From positions 248,001 to 312,000 of the forward strand of contig JASGJA010000025.1 of assembly GCA_049840935.1 (NCBI GenBank): a stretch of 64,000 nucleotides of DNA. Reading direction: 5' to 3'. The position numbers and the translations under genes were made by a program. Below the pieces are notes generated by a model, which did not search any database, was not told the DNA's origin, and worked only from the letters and a program-made list of their open reading frames with translations. The DNA comes from Mesorhizobium_G sp049840935. GTDB lineage: Bacteria; Pseudomonadota; Alphaproteobacteria; Rhizobiales; Rhizobiaceae. Positions 34,253-43,384 of this stretch are shown here, piece after piece. Each line of letters starts with the position of its first letter. Position 1 is the first letter of the stretch.

Positions 34253-35704
34253 TCATCCGCCTGCAATCAGTTTTTTCACCTGCCGCATATCTTCCAGAAA
34301 CCGCGAATGCTCTGCACGCTGTTCGGCAGGGTCGGGGATACGCAGGATAAAGGACGGATGAATCGTCAGGAACACACGCAAGCCGTCATCGCGTTGAACC
34401 ACATTACCGCGCATTTTTGTGACCGGAATGGCTTTTCCAAGGAGTGAGAGTGCAGCCGTTGCACCCATGGCAACAGCCAGTTGCGGCTTGACAAAGCCAA
34501 GCTCGTGATCGAGCCACCAACGGCAAGCAGTTACTTCCCCGGCGTTAGGCTTCTGGTGGATGCGGCGCTTGCCGCGCGGCTCGAACTTGAAATGCTTCAC
34601 GGCATTGGTGACATAGGTTTGGTCACGATCAATCCCCGCTTCTGCCAGCACATCGTCAAACACTTTGCCCGCCGGGCCGACAAACGGCTTTCCGGCCAAA
34701 TCCTCCTGATCGCCGGGCTGTTCGCCCACGAAAACAATCGAGGCTGACTGCCAACCTTCTCCAAATACGGTTTGGGTAGCGTCTTGCCAGAGGGGGCAGC
34801 GGCGGCACGACATTGCCTGTTCGCGAAGTTCGGCAAGCGAGGTTGCCTCGCCTTCCGGCTCCGGCGTTTTGCCACGCGCGCTCCAGTGCCTTGCCTGAAT
34901 GCTGCGATGGTGCGGAGCAGGTTGGGTAGGCATGTTCTTTATCATCTCTGTTGCGGCGCTTTCGGCCCCCGCAATCAGATCAGGAATGAGCGAAGCCTCC
35001 GGCAGGTTCCGCCAATATTTCTTCGGCATTTCGGCTTGCATGGCTTTTACCTTCAGCCGAGCCGGATTGAAAATGTTACGATAATAAGTCAGCCAGAGTT
35101 CCTCGGCCGCGTCATCCGCTGGAACGTCGCGCTTGTTTGCGCCGGGGTCAAATTTAATTTCCGTTCCATCCCATGATGCTGAGCGGTACGGCGTCAGGAT
35201 CGTCCAGTTCATGCCGGTGAAGCGGCGGGCGAAAAAGGGTGCGTTGCGTTCAACGATGAAATGCGCCGGCTCGAACCATGCAAGAAAATGGCCATCGACT
35301 TCGCGGAAGCGAACAAACGCACGCATTTTATGAATGTCGCGGCGAACCGCCTTTTCCATTTCACGCATCCGTACCACGTCATGATCCGATGCGATGGCGA
35401 GTAGTTCCGGCGTTTGCTGGAGGCGCGTAAGGACGCGATGGAGGAGCGCGAAACGCTCTGGGTCGCTGTGGCAGATGATAGTCTGAGCCAGTTCGATAAA
35501 GCTGCGCGGAACGCGAATTTCTGCTGCGTTTGGCTGAAGTTCGGGAAGGTCTATCCCGCCGCCGCCCACGATCCACTCCACATCGGCGGGATCAATGCCC
35601 GCGAGCGTGAGGCTGCGGGCGGCGCCGCGCCAGCCATCAAAATCGACCGGATCGCCTAGAGCAATTTGGTGGCCTGTGAGAGAAAGGGCATGCTGCAAAG
35701 CCAT
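34253..35704 (-). CDS. udgX: DUF4130-UdgX fusion: uracil-DNA glycosylase-like, uracil-cross-linking protein
   Basis: This 483-residue protein has two parts. Residues about 80-250 match the DUF4130-type domain linked with radical-SAM partners. The last 200 residues are a family 4-like UDG with GEQPGDQEDLAGKPFVGPAG (about 323), NAVKHFKFEP, the inserted loop GKRRIHQKP and IHPSFILR near the end. UdgX proteins use a His in a KRRIH-type loop to bind covalently to the sugar after removing uracil; that His is present. Two Cys in CRRCPLW support an iron-sulfur site. ATG 35704 has AAGG upstream. It follows the radical-SAM gene by nine bases, the usual gene pairing. The stop codon falls within a half copy of repeat family B. 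Confidence 0.93.
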   Translation of the reverse strand: MALQHALSLTGHQIALGDPVDFDGWRGAARSLTLAGIDPADVEWIVGGGGIDLPELQPNAAEIRVPRSFIELAQTIICHSDPERFALLHRVLTRLQQTPELLAIASDHDVVRMREMEKAVRRDIHKMRAFVRFREVDGHFLAWFEPAHFIVERNAPFFARRFTGMNWTILTPYRSASWDGTEIKFDPGANKRDVPADDAAEELWLTYYRNIFNPARLKVKAMQAEMPKKYWRNLPEASLIPDLIAGAESAATEMIKNMPTQPAPHHRSIQARHWSARGKTPEPEGEATSLAELREQAMSCRRCPLWQDATQTVFGEGWQSASIVFVGEQPGDQEDLAGKPFVGPAGKVFDDVLAEAGIDRDQTYVTNAVKHFKFEPRGKRRIHQKPNAGEVTACRWWLDHELGFVKPQLAVAMGATAALSLLGKAIPVTKMRGNVVQRDDGLRVFLTIHPSFILRIPDPAEQRAEHSRFLEDMRQVKKLIAGG

Positions 35705-35713
35705 TGCTTGACC

Positions 35714-36949
35714 TTAGAGCAGGGAAAGTTGCTGCGGTTGTGGCGTCAGCTTTTGCCGCAAATGGGTGGCATCGAGCGTGCTGCCCGGCGACCAACCTTC
35801 CGCAATGATAAACGGGCGCACCTTGGCAATCGATCCGCAAAGACGACCAACATCTTCCAGCCGCAAACGATGGTGGCGGCGCGTTTCGATGATGCGCGCA
35901 ACCGCTTTGGTACCAAGGCCGGGAACCCGCAAAAGCATTTCGCGCGCGGCGCGGTTTACATCGACCGGGAAGCGCTGGCGATTGCCGAGCGCCCACGCAA
36001 GCTTTGGATCGATGGCGAGATCGAGCATGCCGTCAGAGGAAGATTGAAGGATTTCCTTTTGCTCGAAGCCGTAAAAGCGCATCAGCCAATCGGCTTGATA
36101 CAGCCGATGCTCGCGCATGAGCGGCGGCTTGATGAGCGGCAACGCTGATGACGAATCCGGGATCGGGCTGAAAGCGGAATAGTAAACTCGGCGCAACTGA
36201 TAACTGCCATACAGTCGCGCGCTGGTGCGCAGAATTGTATCGTCGGTAGCGGTGTCTGCTCCGATAATCATCTGTGTCGATTGCCCGCCGGGAGCGAAGC
36301 GTTCCTTGCGCTTGGTCTGAACGGTCGGCTCGGATTTTTCCTCCATGCGCAGGCGCAGTTTTGCCATCGATTGGCGGATGGTTTCGGGCCGCTTTTCTGG
36401 CGCAAGGCGGTTCACGCTTTCGTCGGTCGGGAGTTCGACATTGATCGACAGGCGGTCAGCGTAAAGTCCGGCTTTGTCGATCAAATCCTGCGAGCATTCG
36501 GGAATGGTCTTGAGGTGGATGTACCCGCCGAATTTTTCGTCGACGCGCAGACGGCGCGCGACTTCGACCATTTCCGCCATTGTTTCATCCGGTGCGCGAA
36601 TAACGCCGGAGGAAAGAAAAAGCCCCTCAATGTAGTTGCGCTTGTAAAAAGACATGGTGAGCGCAACGATTTCATCAACAGAAAAACGGGCGCGACGGAC
36701 ATTTGAGGAAGATCGGTTGATGCAATAGCTGCAATCGTAAATGCAGAAATTGGTCAGCAGGATTTTCAGCAGAGAGATGCAACGGCCATCCGGCGCGTAA
36801 GAATGGCAAATCCCCATGCCTTCGGTCGAGCCGATGCCGCCCGTCTTGCGGGAATCTCGCTTGGCCGCGCCGGAAGATGCGCAAGACGCATCGCATTTTG
36901 CGGCGTCAGAGAGAATTGCCAGCTTTTCACGAATCGATAGCGTAGCCAT
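35714..36949 (-). CDS. Putative DNA modification/repair radical SAM protein
   Basis: This 411-residue radical-SAM enzyme has the cluster motif in FCIYDCSYCINR (C-x3-C-x2-C, about residue 68), then the TIM-barrel core with LFLSSGVIRAPDETMAEMVE and INVELPTDES. A C-terminal helix-hairpin-helix (LLRVPGLGTKAVARIIE, about 345-361) is of the kind that contacts DNA. This family (putative DNA modification/repair radical SAM protein) is nearly always next to the UDG/DUF4130 gene, as here. Its reaction is not known to me. A promoter should lie in the 55-base gap before ATG 36949, as the next upstream gene is the glutamine-synthetase-like one on the same strand. Confidence 0.9.
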   Translation of the reverse strand: MATLSIREKLAILSDAAKCDASCASSGAAKRDSRKTGGIGSTEGMGICHSYAPDGRCISLLKILLTNFCIYDCSYCINRSSSNVRRARFSVDEIVALTMSFYKRNYIEGLFLSSGVIRAPDETMAEMVEVARRLRVDEKFGGYIHLKTIPECSQDLIDKAGLYADRLSINVELPTDESVNRLAPEKRPETIRQSMAKLRLRMEEKSEPTVQTKRKERFAPGGQSTQMIIGADTATDDTILRTSARLYGSYQLRRVYYSAFSPIPDSSSALPLIKPPLMREHRLYQADWLMRFYGFEQKEILQSSSDGMLDLAIDPKLAWALGNRQRFPVDVNRAAREMLLRVPGLGTKAVARIIETRRHHRLRLEDVGRLCGSIAKVRPFIIAEGWSPGSTLDATHLRQKLTPQPQQLSLL

Positions 36950-37004
36950 ATGTTCATGGTACGTTCTTTTTGGCGCGATGGCGATAACATTTGACAGTTA
37001 CCCG

Positions 37005-38393
37005 TCAGACTTCGTGCAGATAGAGGTGGTAGTCCAGTTCGCTGACGGTGCGGGCAACACGCAGATATTCGGCCTGTTTGATGGCCGTGAAGGTGCGGTG
37101 CAGCTCTTCACCCAATGCGGATTTTAGAAATGTGGATGCCTTGGCGGCCTCGATTGCAGAGCGCCAGTCAGCGGGCGTGTTGCCTTCCAACTTCGGTGCG
37201 TTTTCATAGCCATTGCCGGTTACTTCCGGGCCGGGGTCGAGTTTTTCATCTAGCCCCTTTGCGATGCCTGCAAGCACCGTGGCTGCAACCATGTGCGGGT
37301 TGGTGTCCACTCCGGCAGGACGATGTTCGATGCGTCGCGCACGCACATCGCCCTCCGGTACACGCAGCGCGACGGAGCGGTTGTTGACGCCCCAGGTGGG
37401 GGCCATCGGTGCATAAGATTGTGAAACGAAACGACGCCATGAATTTGCGTGAGGGGCGAAAACCAACATGGATTCCGGCATGGTGGCGAGCAAGCCGCCC
37501 ATCGCGTGGAGCAGAAGGGGGCCGTAAGCGCCGGGCGTCTTTTCAGAGAAGATGTTCTTGCCGTTTTTGTCTGGCATGGAGACATGCAGGTGCATGCCCG
37601 AACCCGCGTAGTTTTCAAACGGCTTTGCCATGAAGCAAGCGGTAACCCCGTGACGCCGCGCCTGCATGCGGACCAGACGCTTGAGCATGGTGAGATCGTC
37701 AGCGGCGCGCATGAGGTCCGTGCGATAATTCAAGGTGAGTTCGTATTGGCCGGGCGCATATTCGGAAATCACGGTTTCCACTGGAAGGCCCTGCGCTTTC
37801 GCGCCAGCATATATGTCGGAGAATAGCGGCTCCATGCCGTGTAGATGATCGACGGAATAAACCTCCGTCTTGCCGCTGGCGCGACCATCGAGCACCGCTT
37901 CGGCGGGGCGTACTCGACCATCGGCATCGCGCTTGTTGGACAACAGGAAAAACTCAAGCTCGAACGCTCCGGCAGGCACCAGCCCGCGCGCATTCATATC
38001 CTCAAGCTGGCGCGCCAGTGCGTGGCGCGGGTCGCTCAGCATCGGCTGACCGTCGAGATGATACATGCTCATGAGCACCTGACCACGGGGCGGTGTGGTG
38101 CCATGCAGCGGGACCAGCGTGCCGGGAATGGGCCATGCGCGCATGTCGCCATCGCCAGTGTCCCAGGTCAGGCCGGTTTCGTGAACATCCTCGCCACAAA
38201 TGTCGAGACCGAGGATGGAGGTCGGCATGGGGCGGCCATTTTTATAGACGGAGTCCAGTTCGTGGCGGCGGATAATCTTGCCGCGTCCAATTCCGTTACA
38301 ATCGACCAACACCACGTCGATTGCTTCGATTTCGGGATAAAGGGCTAGAAATTCTTTGGCTTCGTCAAAGGTCGAGCCGGATGGCGAGGTCAT
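37005..38393 (-). CDS. Glutamine-synthetase-family ligase (gamma-glutamyl-amine synthetase type)
   Basis: This 462-residue protein has the type I glutamine synthetase fold. The beta-grasp N terminus (IDVVLVDCNGIGRGKIIRRHEL) is followed by FELEFFLL (metal Glu residues), VISEYAPGQYELTLNYR, GSGMHLHVSM and SWRRFVSQSYAPMAPTWGVN (ATP/substrate sites). It lacks the typical adenylylation Tyr context of GlnA. Rhizobial relatives of this size ligate glutamate to polyamines or other amines. The upstream class III aminotransferase gene, 35 bases away, fits amine breakdown. The exact amine is not known. Confidence 0.87.
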   Translation of the reverse strand: MTSPSGSTFDEAKEFLALYPEIEAIDVVLVDCNGIGRGKIIRRHELDSVYKNGRPMPTSILGLDICGEDVHETGLTWDTGDGDMRAWPIPGTLVPLHGTTPPRGQVLMSMYHLDGQPMLSDPRHALARQLEDMNARGLVPAGAFELEFFLLSNKRDADGRVRPAEAVLDGRASGKTEVYSVDHLHGMEPLFSDIYAGAKAQGLPVETVISEYAPGQYELTLNYRTDLMRAADDLTMLKRLVRMQARRHGVTACFMAKPFENYAGSGMHLHVSMPDKNGKNIFSEKTPGAYGPLLLHAMGGLLATMPESMLVFAPHANSWRRFVSQSYAPMAPTWGVNNRSVALRVPEGDVRARRIEHRPAGVDTNPHMVAATVLAGIAKGLDEKLDPGPEVTGNGYENAPKLEGNTPADWRSAIEAAKASTFLKSALGEELHRTFTAIKQAEYLRVARTVSELDYHLYLHEV

Positions 38394-38428
38394 GATTGGC
38401 AGTTACCGAATTGATCGGATTGGTTTTC

Positions 38429-39784
38429 TCACGCCGCAAGGCGCTGCGCAATATCGCCGAAATTGGCAATAAGGCGGTCAATCTGGCGGTTGGTCGTGGC
38501 AGGCGATACCAGCATCATGTTGTGAAACGGTGCGATGAGTGAACCGCGATTGATGAGCGCGACCTGAATGGCTGCTTCGAGATCGGGAGCATGGGCAAGC
38601 TCGGCTTCGGCTCCATTGTGCAACGGACCGGGTGCGCAGATGAATTCCACGCGCGCACCGACGCGTATAACGTGCCAAGGCAGCGCGTGCTTTTCGATTG
38701 CGGCGGCGATGCCTTTTTGCAGGCGTGCCGCGCCGCGTTCCATATGTGCGTAATTGTCGGCGGTCATGACCTGCGAAAGCGTGGCGCGCATCGCCGCGAA
38801 TTGCAGCGGATTGGCGGACAAGGTCGTTCCCATGCCGGAATAGCCGGGTTCGCGCGTGCGGCAATCGTGTTGCCAGCGCTCGGCAACTTCGCGGCTCATA
38901 CCCCAAACACTTGTCGGCACACCGCCAGCAACGGGTTTGCCCAGAACGAACAGGTCGGGTTGCAAGCCGTGGACGCGAGTGTAACCGCCTAAGTCCAGAT
39001 GAGATCGTGTGCGTTTCGTCGATAAGGAGCAGCGTGCCGTATTTTTGCGTGAGTGCGCGCAGACCATCGTGGAAGCCGGGATCAGGCAGAACCATGCACG
39101 AGTTGGTGAGCACCGGCTCGGTGATGACGCAGGCAACGTCCTCATGGGAAAGCGCGGTTTCCAGCGCCACAAGATCATTGAATTCAACGATGCGGGTGTG
39201 TTCGGTAAGGTCGCGGAATTCGCCCGCAAGGCCGGGCCGATTGATCGGCTTGCCATTGCGTATGCGCACCATCGTTTCATCCACCGCGCCGTGATAGCAG
39301 CCGTTGAAAACAAGAATCTTGTCGCGGTTGGTCACTGCGCGTGCGACGCGCAATGCAAAGCGGTTGGCGTCGGTCGCGGTGGTAGCGATCTGCCATTCGG
39401 GCAAGCCGAACAGGTTTGAAAGCATGGTGCCGAGTTCGAGCGTATCTTCGCTCGGAAGCATGTATGTCAGGCCACGATTGGCCTGAGCGCGGATCGCCTT
39501 CGCGACGGGGGCAGGCGAATGGCCGAACATGGAGCCGGTATCGCCAAGGCAGAAATCATCGAGCGTATGAGCATCAATGTCGGTGATTGTGGCGCCCTTC
39601 GCAGCGTGGACGACAAAGGGAATGGCATGGGCCAGTCACGCATCCAGTGCATTGGAACGCCGTCGAGAAAATGCGCGATGCCGCGCGCCAATGCTGCCTG
39701 CGATTTCGGGCGTGCGGCGGAATAAGTTTGAGCTTCCGTGGCGCAAAGCTCTGCGATCTTTTCGTGTGAGATGCCGACCGTCAT
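38429..39784 (-). pseudogene. Class III aminotransferase (glutamate-1-semialdehyde type), two compensating frameshifts
   Basis: Three frames join into one 451-residue PLP aminotransferase. The first (MTVGISHEKIAELCATEA to MRDWPMPFP) breaks near 39616, where a TTT run seems one T short. The second (about ATITDIDAHTLDDFCLGDTGSMFGHSPAP, then LLLIDETHTISSGL) breaks near 38991 with an extra T. The third carries GGYTRVHGLQPDLFVLGKPVAGG, with the PLP lysine in VLGKPVAGG, to the stop. Net change is zero bases, so the total length is normal. The gene starts after GAGGGAGAGAG. Class III enzymes move amino groups from omega-amines; its neighbour is the glutamine-synthetase-like ligase. Two independent natural mutations are less likely than two sequence errors. 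Confidence 0.82.
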
Positions 39785-39898
39785 ACTCTCTCCCTCAATG
39801 GGGTGGTTGTATTGCCTGCAATGGCAAGGTCAACCGCGAGCAGATGCTGGCACAATGGCAAGCTGGCGCTGCCCGATAATTGGCTCTAAATTCGCTGG

Positions 39899-40390
39899 AT
39901 GCAGATGATTGCCGAACTTCTTCCAATTTCGCCGGATGATCGTGAGAAGATTCTGGCGTTGAACAATCTGTTCGCCGCCGAGCTTTCGTATCTTGATGAG
40001 GCGCGGCTGGACATTTTGCTCGCGCAGGCTTTTCTTGCGCGCAAGGTGGGTGATGTTGAGGCGCTGCTTCTGACCTTCGATCAGGATGCGGACTACGACA
40101 GCCCGAATTTTATATGGTTTCAGCAGCGCTATCCGCGCTTCGTCTATGTCGACCGCGTGGTGACGGATGAGCGCGCACGCGGGCGAGGCCATGCCCGAAG
40201 ATTGTATCAGCATTTGTTCGAGGTAGCCCATGCGGCAGGGCATACGGTCGTTACCTGCGAGGTGAACTCTGAGCCGCCCAATCCGGCTTCCGACGCATTT
40301 CATGCCGCGCTTGGTTTTCGCGAGGTGGGCGGCGCGGCGATCCACGACGGCAAAAAGACCGTGCGGTATTTCGTGAAGAATATTGGGTGA
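39899..40390 (+). CDS. GNAT-family N-acetyltransferase
   Basis: This 163-residue acetyltransferase has the acetyl-CoA motif A in YVDRVVTDERARGRGHARRLY (RxxGxGxxR pattern around residues 90-100) and a C-terminal ALGFREVGGAAI strand (about 140). The N-terminal half, with NLFAAELSYLDEARLDILLAQA (part shown), is specific to this subgroup. GNAT enzymes acetylate small amines, drugs or proteins; the target here is unknown. It is a single gene ending 20 bases before a perfect hairpin, facing the convergent WD40 gene. Confidence 0.85.
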   Translation: MQMIAELLPISPDDREKILALNNLFAAELSYLDEARLDILLAQAFLARKVGDVEALLLTFDQDADYDSPNFIWFQQRYPRFVYVDRVVTDERARGRGHARRLYQHLFEVAHAAGHTVVTCEVNSEPPNPASDAFHAALGFREVGGAAIHDGKKTVRYFVKNIG

Positions 40391-40410
40391 GGTTGTTTTA
40401 GAGCGTTCTA

Positions 40411-40479
40411 CACCCCACCCGGCCCTGCGGGCCACCCTCCCCTCGATGGGGAGGGTGGCCCGCAGGGCCGGGTGGGGTG
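40411..40479. repeat. Perfect palindrome, family C, possible bidirectional terminator
   Basis: Two 32-base perfect inverted arms (40411-40442 and 40448-40479) surround a 5-base loop. It lies between the convergent GNAT and WD40 genes, 20 bases after one stop and 25 bases after the other. There is no U-run, but a hairpin this strong could stop transcription or protect both mRNA ends. Confidence 0.9.
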
Positions 40480-40504
40480 CGCTTATCTCTTGATCGTCCA
40501 GTCG

Positions 40505-41479
40505 CTAGACAGAAATATCGATGACGCCGCAGTCGCCAGCTTCCGAGCCAAAGGCAAGGCGCCGGCCTTCGTCATCCCAACTCATCGAACTGATCGCGCC
40601 CTTGCCGGGGCGACGTAGCAGAACTTCTTTCGTATCGGCGAAGCGGACAGCGAGGATCATGCCGTCACTGTAGCCGACCGCGGCAATTTCATCGGTGGGA
40701 TGGCAAGCGACGCAGGTAACGAGCACATCGCCACGCGTGCCAAGCTCCAGTGGGGCTTTACCCATAGGCCCGTCCTTGGCCTGAAACGGCCAGACGATTG
40801 CCGCTGGAGCGCCGGACGTCGCCAGCCAGCGACCTTTGACGCTCCACGACATGGATTTGACCTTGGCGGGATAGCCGCTCATGCGCATGTGCTTGGCGTC
40901 GGAAATTCTCCAACCGTGCAGCGCATTTTCCTGCATCGCTGTGACGAGGAAATTGCCATCCGGCGAGAACGTCACCTTGGTATGCGCGCCTTCCCAAAGC
41001 AACTCGGTAGGCTTTCCTTCGGATGCGGGGAAGTGGAGCGTGGCACCGCCATAATGCGCAGCGGCAAGCCGCATGCCTTTGGGCGCAAACGCAACCGCTT
41101 CGACGGAGCGCTTGTGTGTTAGCGTGCGAGACTTGCCGTCCGCAAAGCGCACGACAGCGTTTGGGCCATAGCCGAATGCGACAGCGCCTTGCGGGCCTGC
41201 GGCTACGCAGTTGATCCATTGGCGGCCAATCGATGCCAGTTCAATAACTGCACCTTCGGCGTCTACCGAGCACACGCGTCCATCTTCGCCGGAAGTTATC
41301 AGGCTGCGATTGTCGAGTGCGGGTGCGGCGGCAAGCAGCCCGTCATGAACGGTGACGCTTTTCTGGCCGTGGTCGAGGCGGTGAACCTCCCCCTCAGCCA
41401 GCGAAAAGAACGGAATCCCGGCGATGAAATTCGCTGAAACGCAGTGGCCTGCGAGGTCTAGTGGCGCGACTGTTGGCAT
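40505..41479 (-). CDS. WD40-repeat protein associated with CobW
   Basis: This 324-residue protein is built of beta-propeller blades. Repeats with degenerate WD40 endings are seen as SITSGEDGRV-like (RSLITSGEDGRVCSVD), VEAVAFAPKGMRLAAAHYGG, VTFSPDGNFLVTAMQENALHGW, MSWSVKGRWLATSGAPAAIVW and SMSWDDEGRRLAFGSEAGDCG. There is no signal peptide, so it is cytoplasmic and probably a scaffold. It follows the CobW-type gene by 13 bases, an arrangement known to me from rhizobial zinc-related loci, so a partnership with the metallochaperone is likely. No catalytic motif is seen. Confidence 0.85.
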   Translation of the reverse strand: MPTVAPLDLAGHCVSANFIAGIPFFSLAEGEVHRLDHGQKSVTVHDGLLAAAPALDNRSLITSGEDGRVCSVDAEGAVIELASIGRQWINCVAAGPQGAVAFGYGPNAVVRFADGKSRTLTHKRSVEAVAFAPKGMRLAAAHYGGATLHFPASEGKPTELLWEGAHTKVTFSPDGNFLVTAMQENALHGWRISDAKHMRMSGYPAKVKSMSWSVKGRWLATSGAPAAIVWPFQAKDGPMGKAPLELGTRGDVLVTCVACHPTDEIAAVGYSDGMILAVRFADTKEVLLRRPGKGAISSMSWDDEGRRLAFGSEAGDCGVIDISV

Positions 41480-41492
41480 TGATGAAAAATAC

Positions 41493-42581
41493 TTACGCCT
41501 GACTTGCTTCGAATGCGTGCTTCAACGCATCGGCGTCGAGCTTTCGACCAATGAAGACAAGTCGGCTTTCGCGCTTTTCATCATCCTTCCACGCGCGCTG
41601 ATGATCGCCTTCCATGATCATGTGAACGCCCTGAACCACGTAACGGTCCGGGTCGTCCTTGAAGGCGATGATGCCCTTGAGGCGCAGAATGTTCGGCCCC
41701 TCATTTTGTGTGATCTTCTCGATCCACGGGAAGAACTTTTTCGGGTCCATTTCGCCAGCGCGCAGAGAGACGGATTGCACTGTGACGTCATGGATCGGTG
41801 ATGCCGCGCCATGATGGTGATGGTGGTGGTCGTGATCATGGTCGTGGTCATGATCATGATGGTGGTGGTCATGGTCGCAATCAGGCCCGCAGACGTGATC
41901 GTGATCATGGTCGTCTGCGTCGAGGAAATGCGGATCATTGTCCAGCACGCGCTTGAGATCGAATGCGCCGCGATCCAGCACCTTATCCAGCCCGATGGAC
42001 GCGCGCTCGGTGCGATAAATCTGCGCGGTGGGGTTAATGGCGCGGAGCGTGCCCTCAATGTCGCGAAGCTCTTCGCGGGACACGAGGTCCGTCTTGTTCA
42101 GCAAAATGACGTCCGCGAAGGCGATCTGGTCTTCTGCTTCCTGCGAATCCTTGAGGCGGAGCGGCAGATGCTTGGCGTCAACCAGCGCTACGACCGCGTC
42201 CAGCTTGGTCTTGGCGCGAACGTCGTCGTCCATGAAGAAGGTCTGGGCGACGGGCGCGGGATCGGCGAGCCCGGTGGTTTCGACGAGTATGGCGTCGAAA
42301 CGCCCCGGACGGCGCATAAGGCCCTCGACGGTGCGGATGAGATCGCCGCGCACTGTGCAGCAGACGCAGCCATTGTTCATTTCGTAGATTTCTTCGTCGG
42401 ATTCGACAATCAGATCGTTGTCGATGCCAATCTCGCCAAATTCATTGACGATGACCGCATAGCGCTTGCCGTGGGTTTCGGAGAGAATCCTGTTGAGCAG
42501 GGTCGTTTTTCCCGATCCGAGATAGCCGGTGAGAACGGTTACGGGAATCTGGGCCGGTGAAACTGTCTGGGCATCGCTCAT
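41493..42581 (-). CDS. CobW/COG0523 GTP-binding metallochaperone with His/Asp-rich insert
   Basis: This 362-residue G3E GTPase delivers a metal, probably zinc or cobalt, to target enzymes. Visible are the P-loop TGYLGSGKTTLLN (about residue 17), NNGCVCCTVRGD with the metal-binding CxCC (about 68-79), ETTGLADPAPVAQ, NKTDLV and a C-terminal CobW domain. Between them lies a dense His/Asp stretch of about 35 residues (encoded around 41806-41914), probably a metal store or sensor. The start at 42581 has AGGATG upstream; 42590 is possible. It heads a two-gene unit with the WD40 protein. I saw no clear Zur site. Confidence 0.93.
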   Translation of the reverse strand: MSDAQTVSPAQIPVTVLTGYLGSGKTTLLNRILSETHGKRYAVIVNEFGEIGIDNDLIVESDEEIYEMNNGCVCCTVRGDLIRTVEGLMRRPGRFDAILVETTGLADPAPVAQTFFMDDDVRAKTKLDAVVALVDAKHLPLRLKDSQEAEDQIAFADVILLNKTDLVSREELRDIEGTLRAINPTAQIYRTERASIGLDKVLDRGAFDLKRVLDNDPHFLDADDHDHDHVCGPDCDHDHHHHDHDHDHDHDHHHHHHGAASPIHDVTVQSVSLRAGEMDPKKFFPWIEKITQNEGPNILRLKGIIAFKDDPDRYVVQGVHMIMEGDHQRAWKDDEKRESRLVFIGRKLDADALKHAFEASQA

Positions 42582-42736
42582 GGTGATCATCCTGGAGACG
42601 GGAGGGCTTCATATAGGACTCTCTCCGGCAATTGGGAAGGATTTGGCATTCGCAAATTGGCTTAATTGTGAGTTGTCACATTCCTGAAATAAGAGTGTCG
42701 TATCGACAGCCGGCTATTCAGTTTCTGAGGGATATC

Positions 42737-43252
42737 ATGGTGAAGTCGCGCAAGAATGTGGTGATGAACCGCCTGCAATCCGCCGCCAGGCTGTCACGCA
42801 CCGTATTGGCGGCGCGCTTGAACGGGCATGGTTTCTATGCCGGGCAAGATCAGATCATGCTGGCGTTGAACCATCTGGACGGGCAATCGCCGAGCGAACT
42901 GGCTGCGCGTCTGGGCGTTCGTCCGCCAACAATTACCAAGACGATCAACCGCTTGCAGGCACAGGGCGTGCTGGAAAAGCGTGCTTCACAAGAAGATGCG
43001 AGGCAAACGCACATTTTCCTGACCGAATCCGGCCGCGAAACCATCAAGGCAATCGAAAAATCGGTAAAGAAAACCGAAAAGCAGGCGCTGCGCGGATTAG
43101 ACAAGAAGGAGCAGAAGGCGCTCTCGAAGCTTTTGTCCCGGATCGAAGCCAATCTTGTCGGCGCAGTTGAGGCGGATGCCGATGAGGACAGCGAGGACGA
43201 TGAGGGGGCAACTCTGCCTCAAGCTGAGCCAGTGGCGCCAGCAGCGGAATAA
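42737..43252 (+). CDS. MarR-family transcriptional regulator
   Basis: This 171-residue regulator has a winged helix (DGQSPSELAARLGVRPPTIT, residues about 53-72, with NRLQAQGVLEKRASQEDARQ as the wing). The C-terminal tail (VEADADEDSEDDEGATLP) is acidic and seems disordered, which is uncommon in MarR proteins. ATG 42737 follows GAGGG; the longer frame from 42632 has no ribosome site. It is divergent from the cobW gene, 155 bases apart, and might control it; no target site was recognised. Confidence 0.88.
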   Translation: MVKSRKNVVMNRLQSAARLSRTVLAARLNGHGFYAGQDQIMLALNHLDGQSPSELAARLGVRPPTITKTINRLQAQGVLEKRASQEDARQTHIFLTESGRETIKAIEKSVKKTEKQALRGLDKKEQKALSKLLSRIEANLVGAVEADADEDSEDDEGATLPQAEPVAPAAE

Positions 43253-43384
43253 TCAACGCCCGTTCGCGATTTTCCCCTTCCGTGTGCGACTTTAGTTGCG
43301 GCCAAAAAAGCTTTACTTTTTGCGCGCAGGTAGTCTAAACGAAATTAAATTTTTTAAAGTTTTTAGACGCCAAAGAGAAGGCGT

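Noticed and set aside
41811..42560. A plus-strand frame beginning with a Met/Val run opposite cobW
   Set aside because: The run is the antisense of the His/Asp-rich codons; no gene features are seen.
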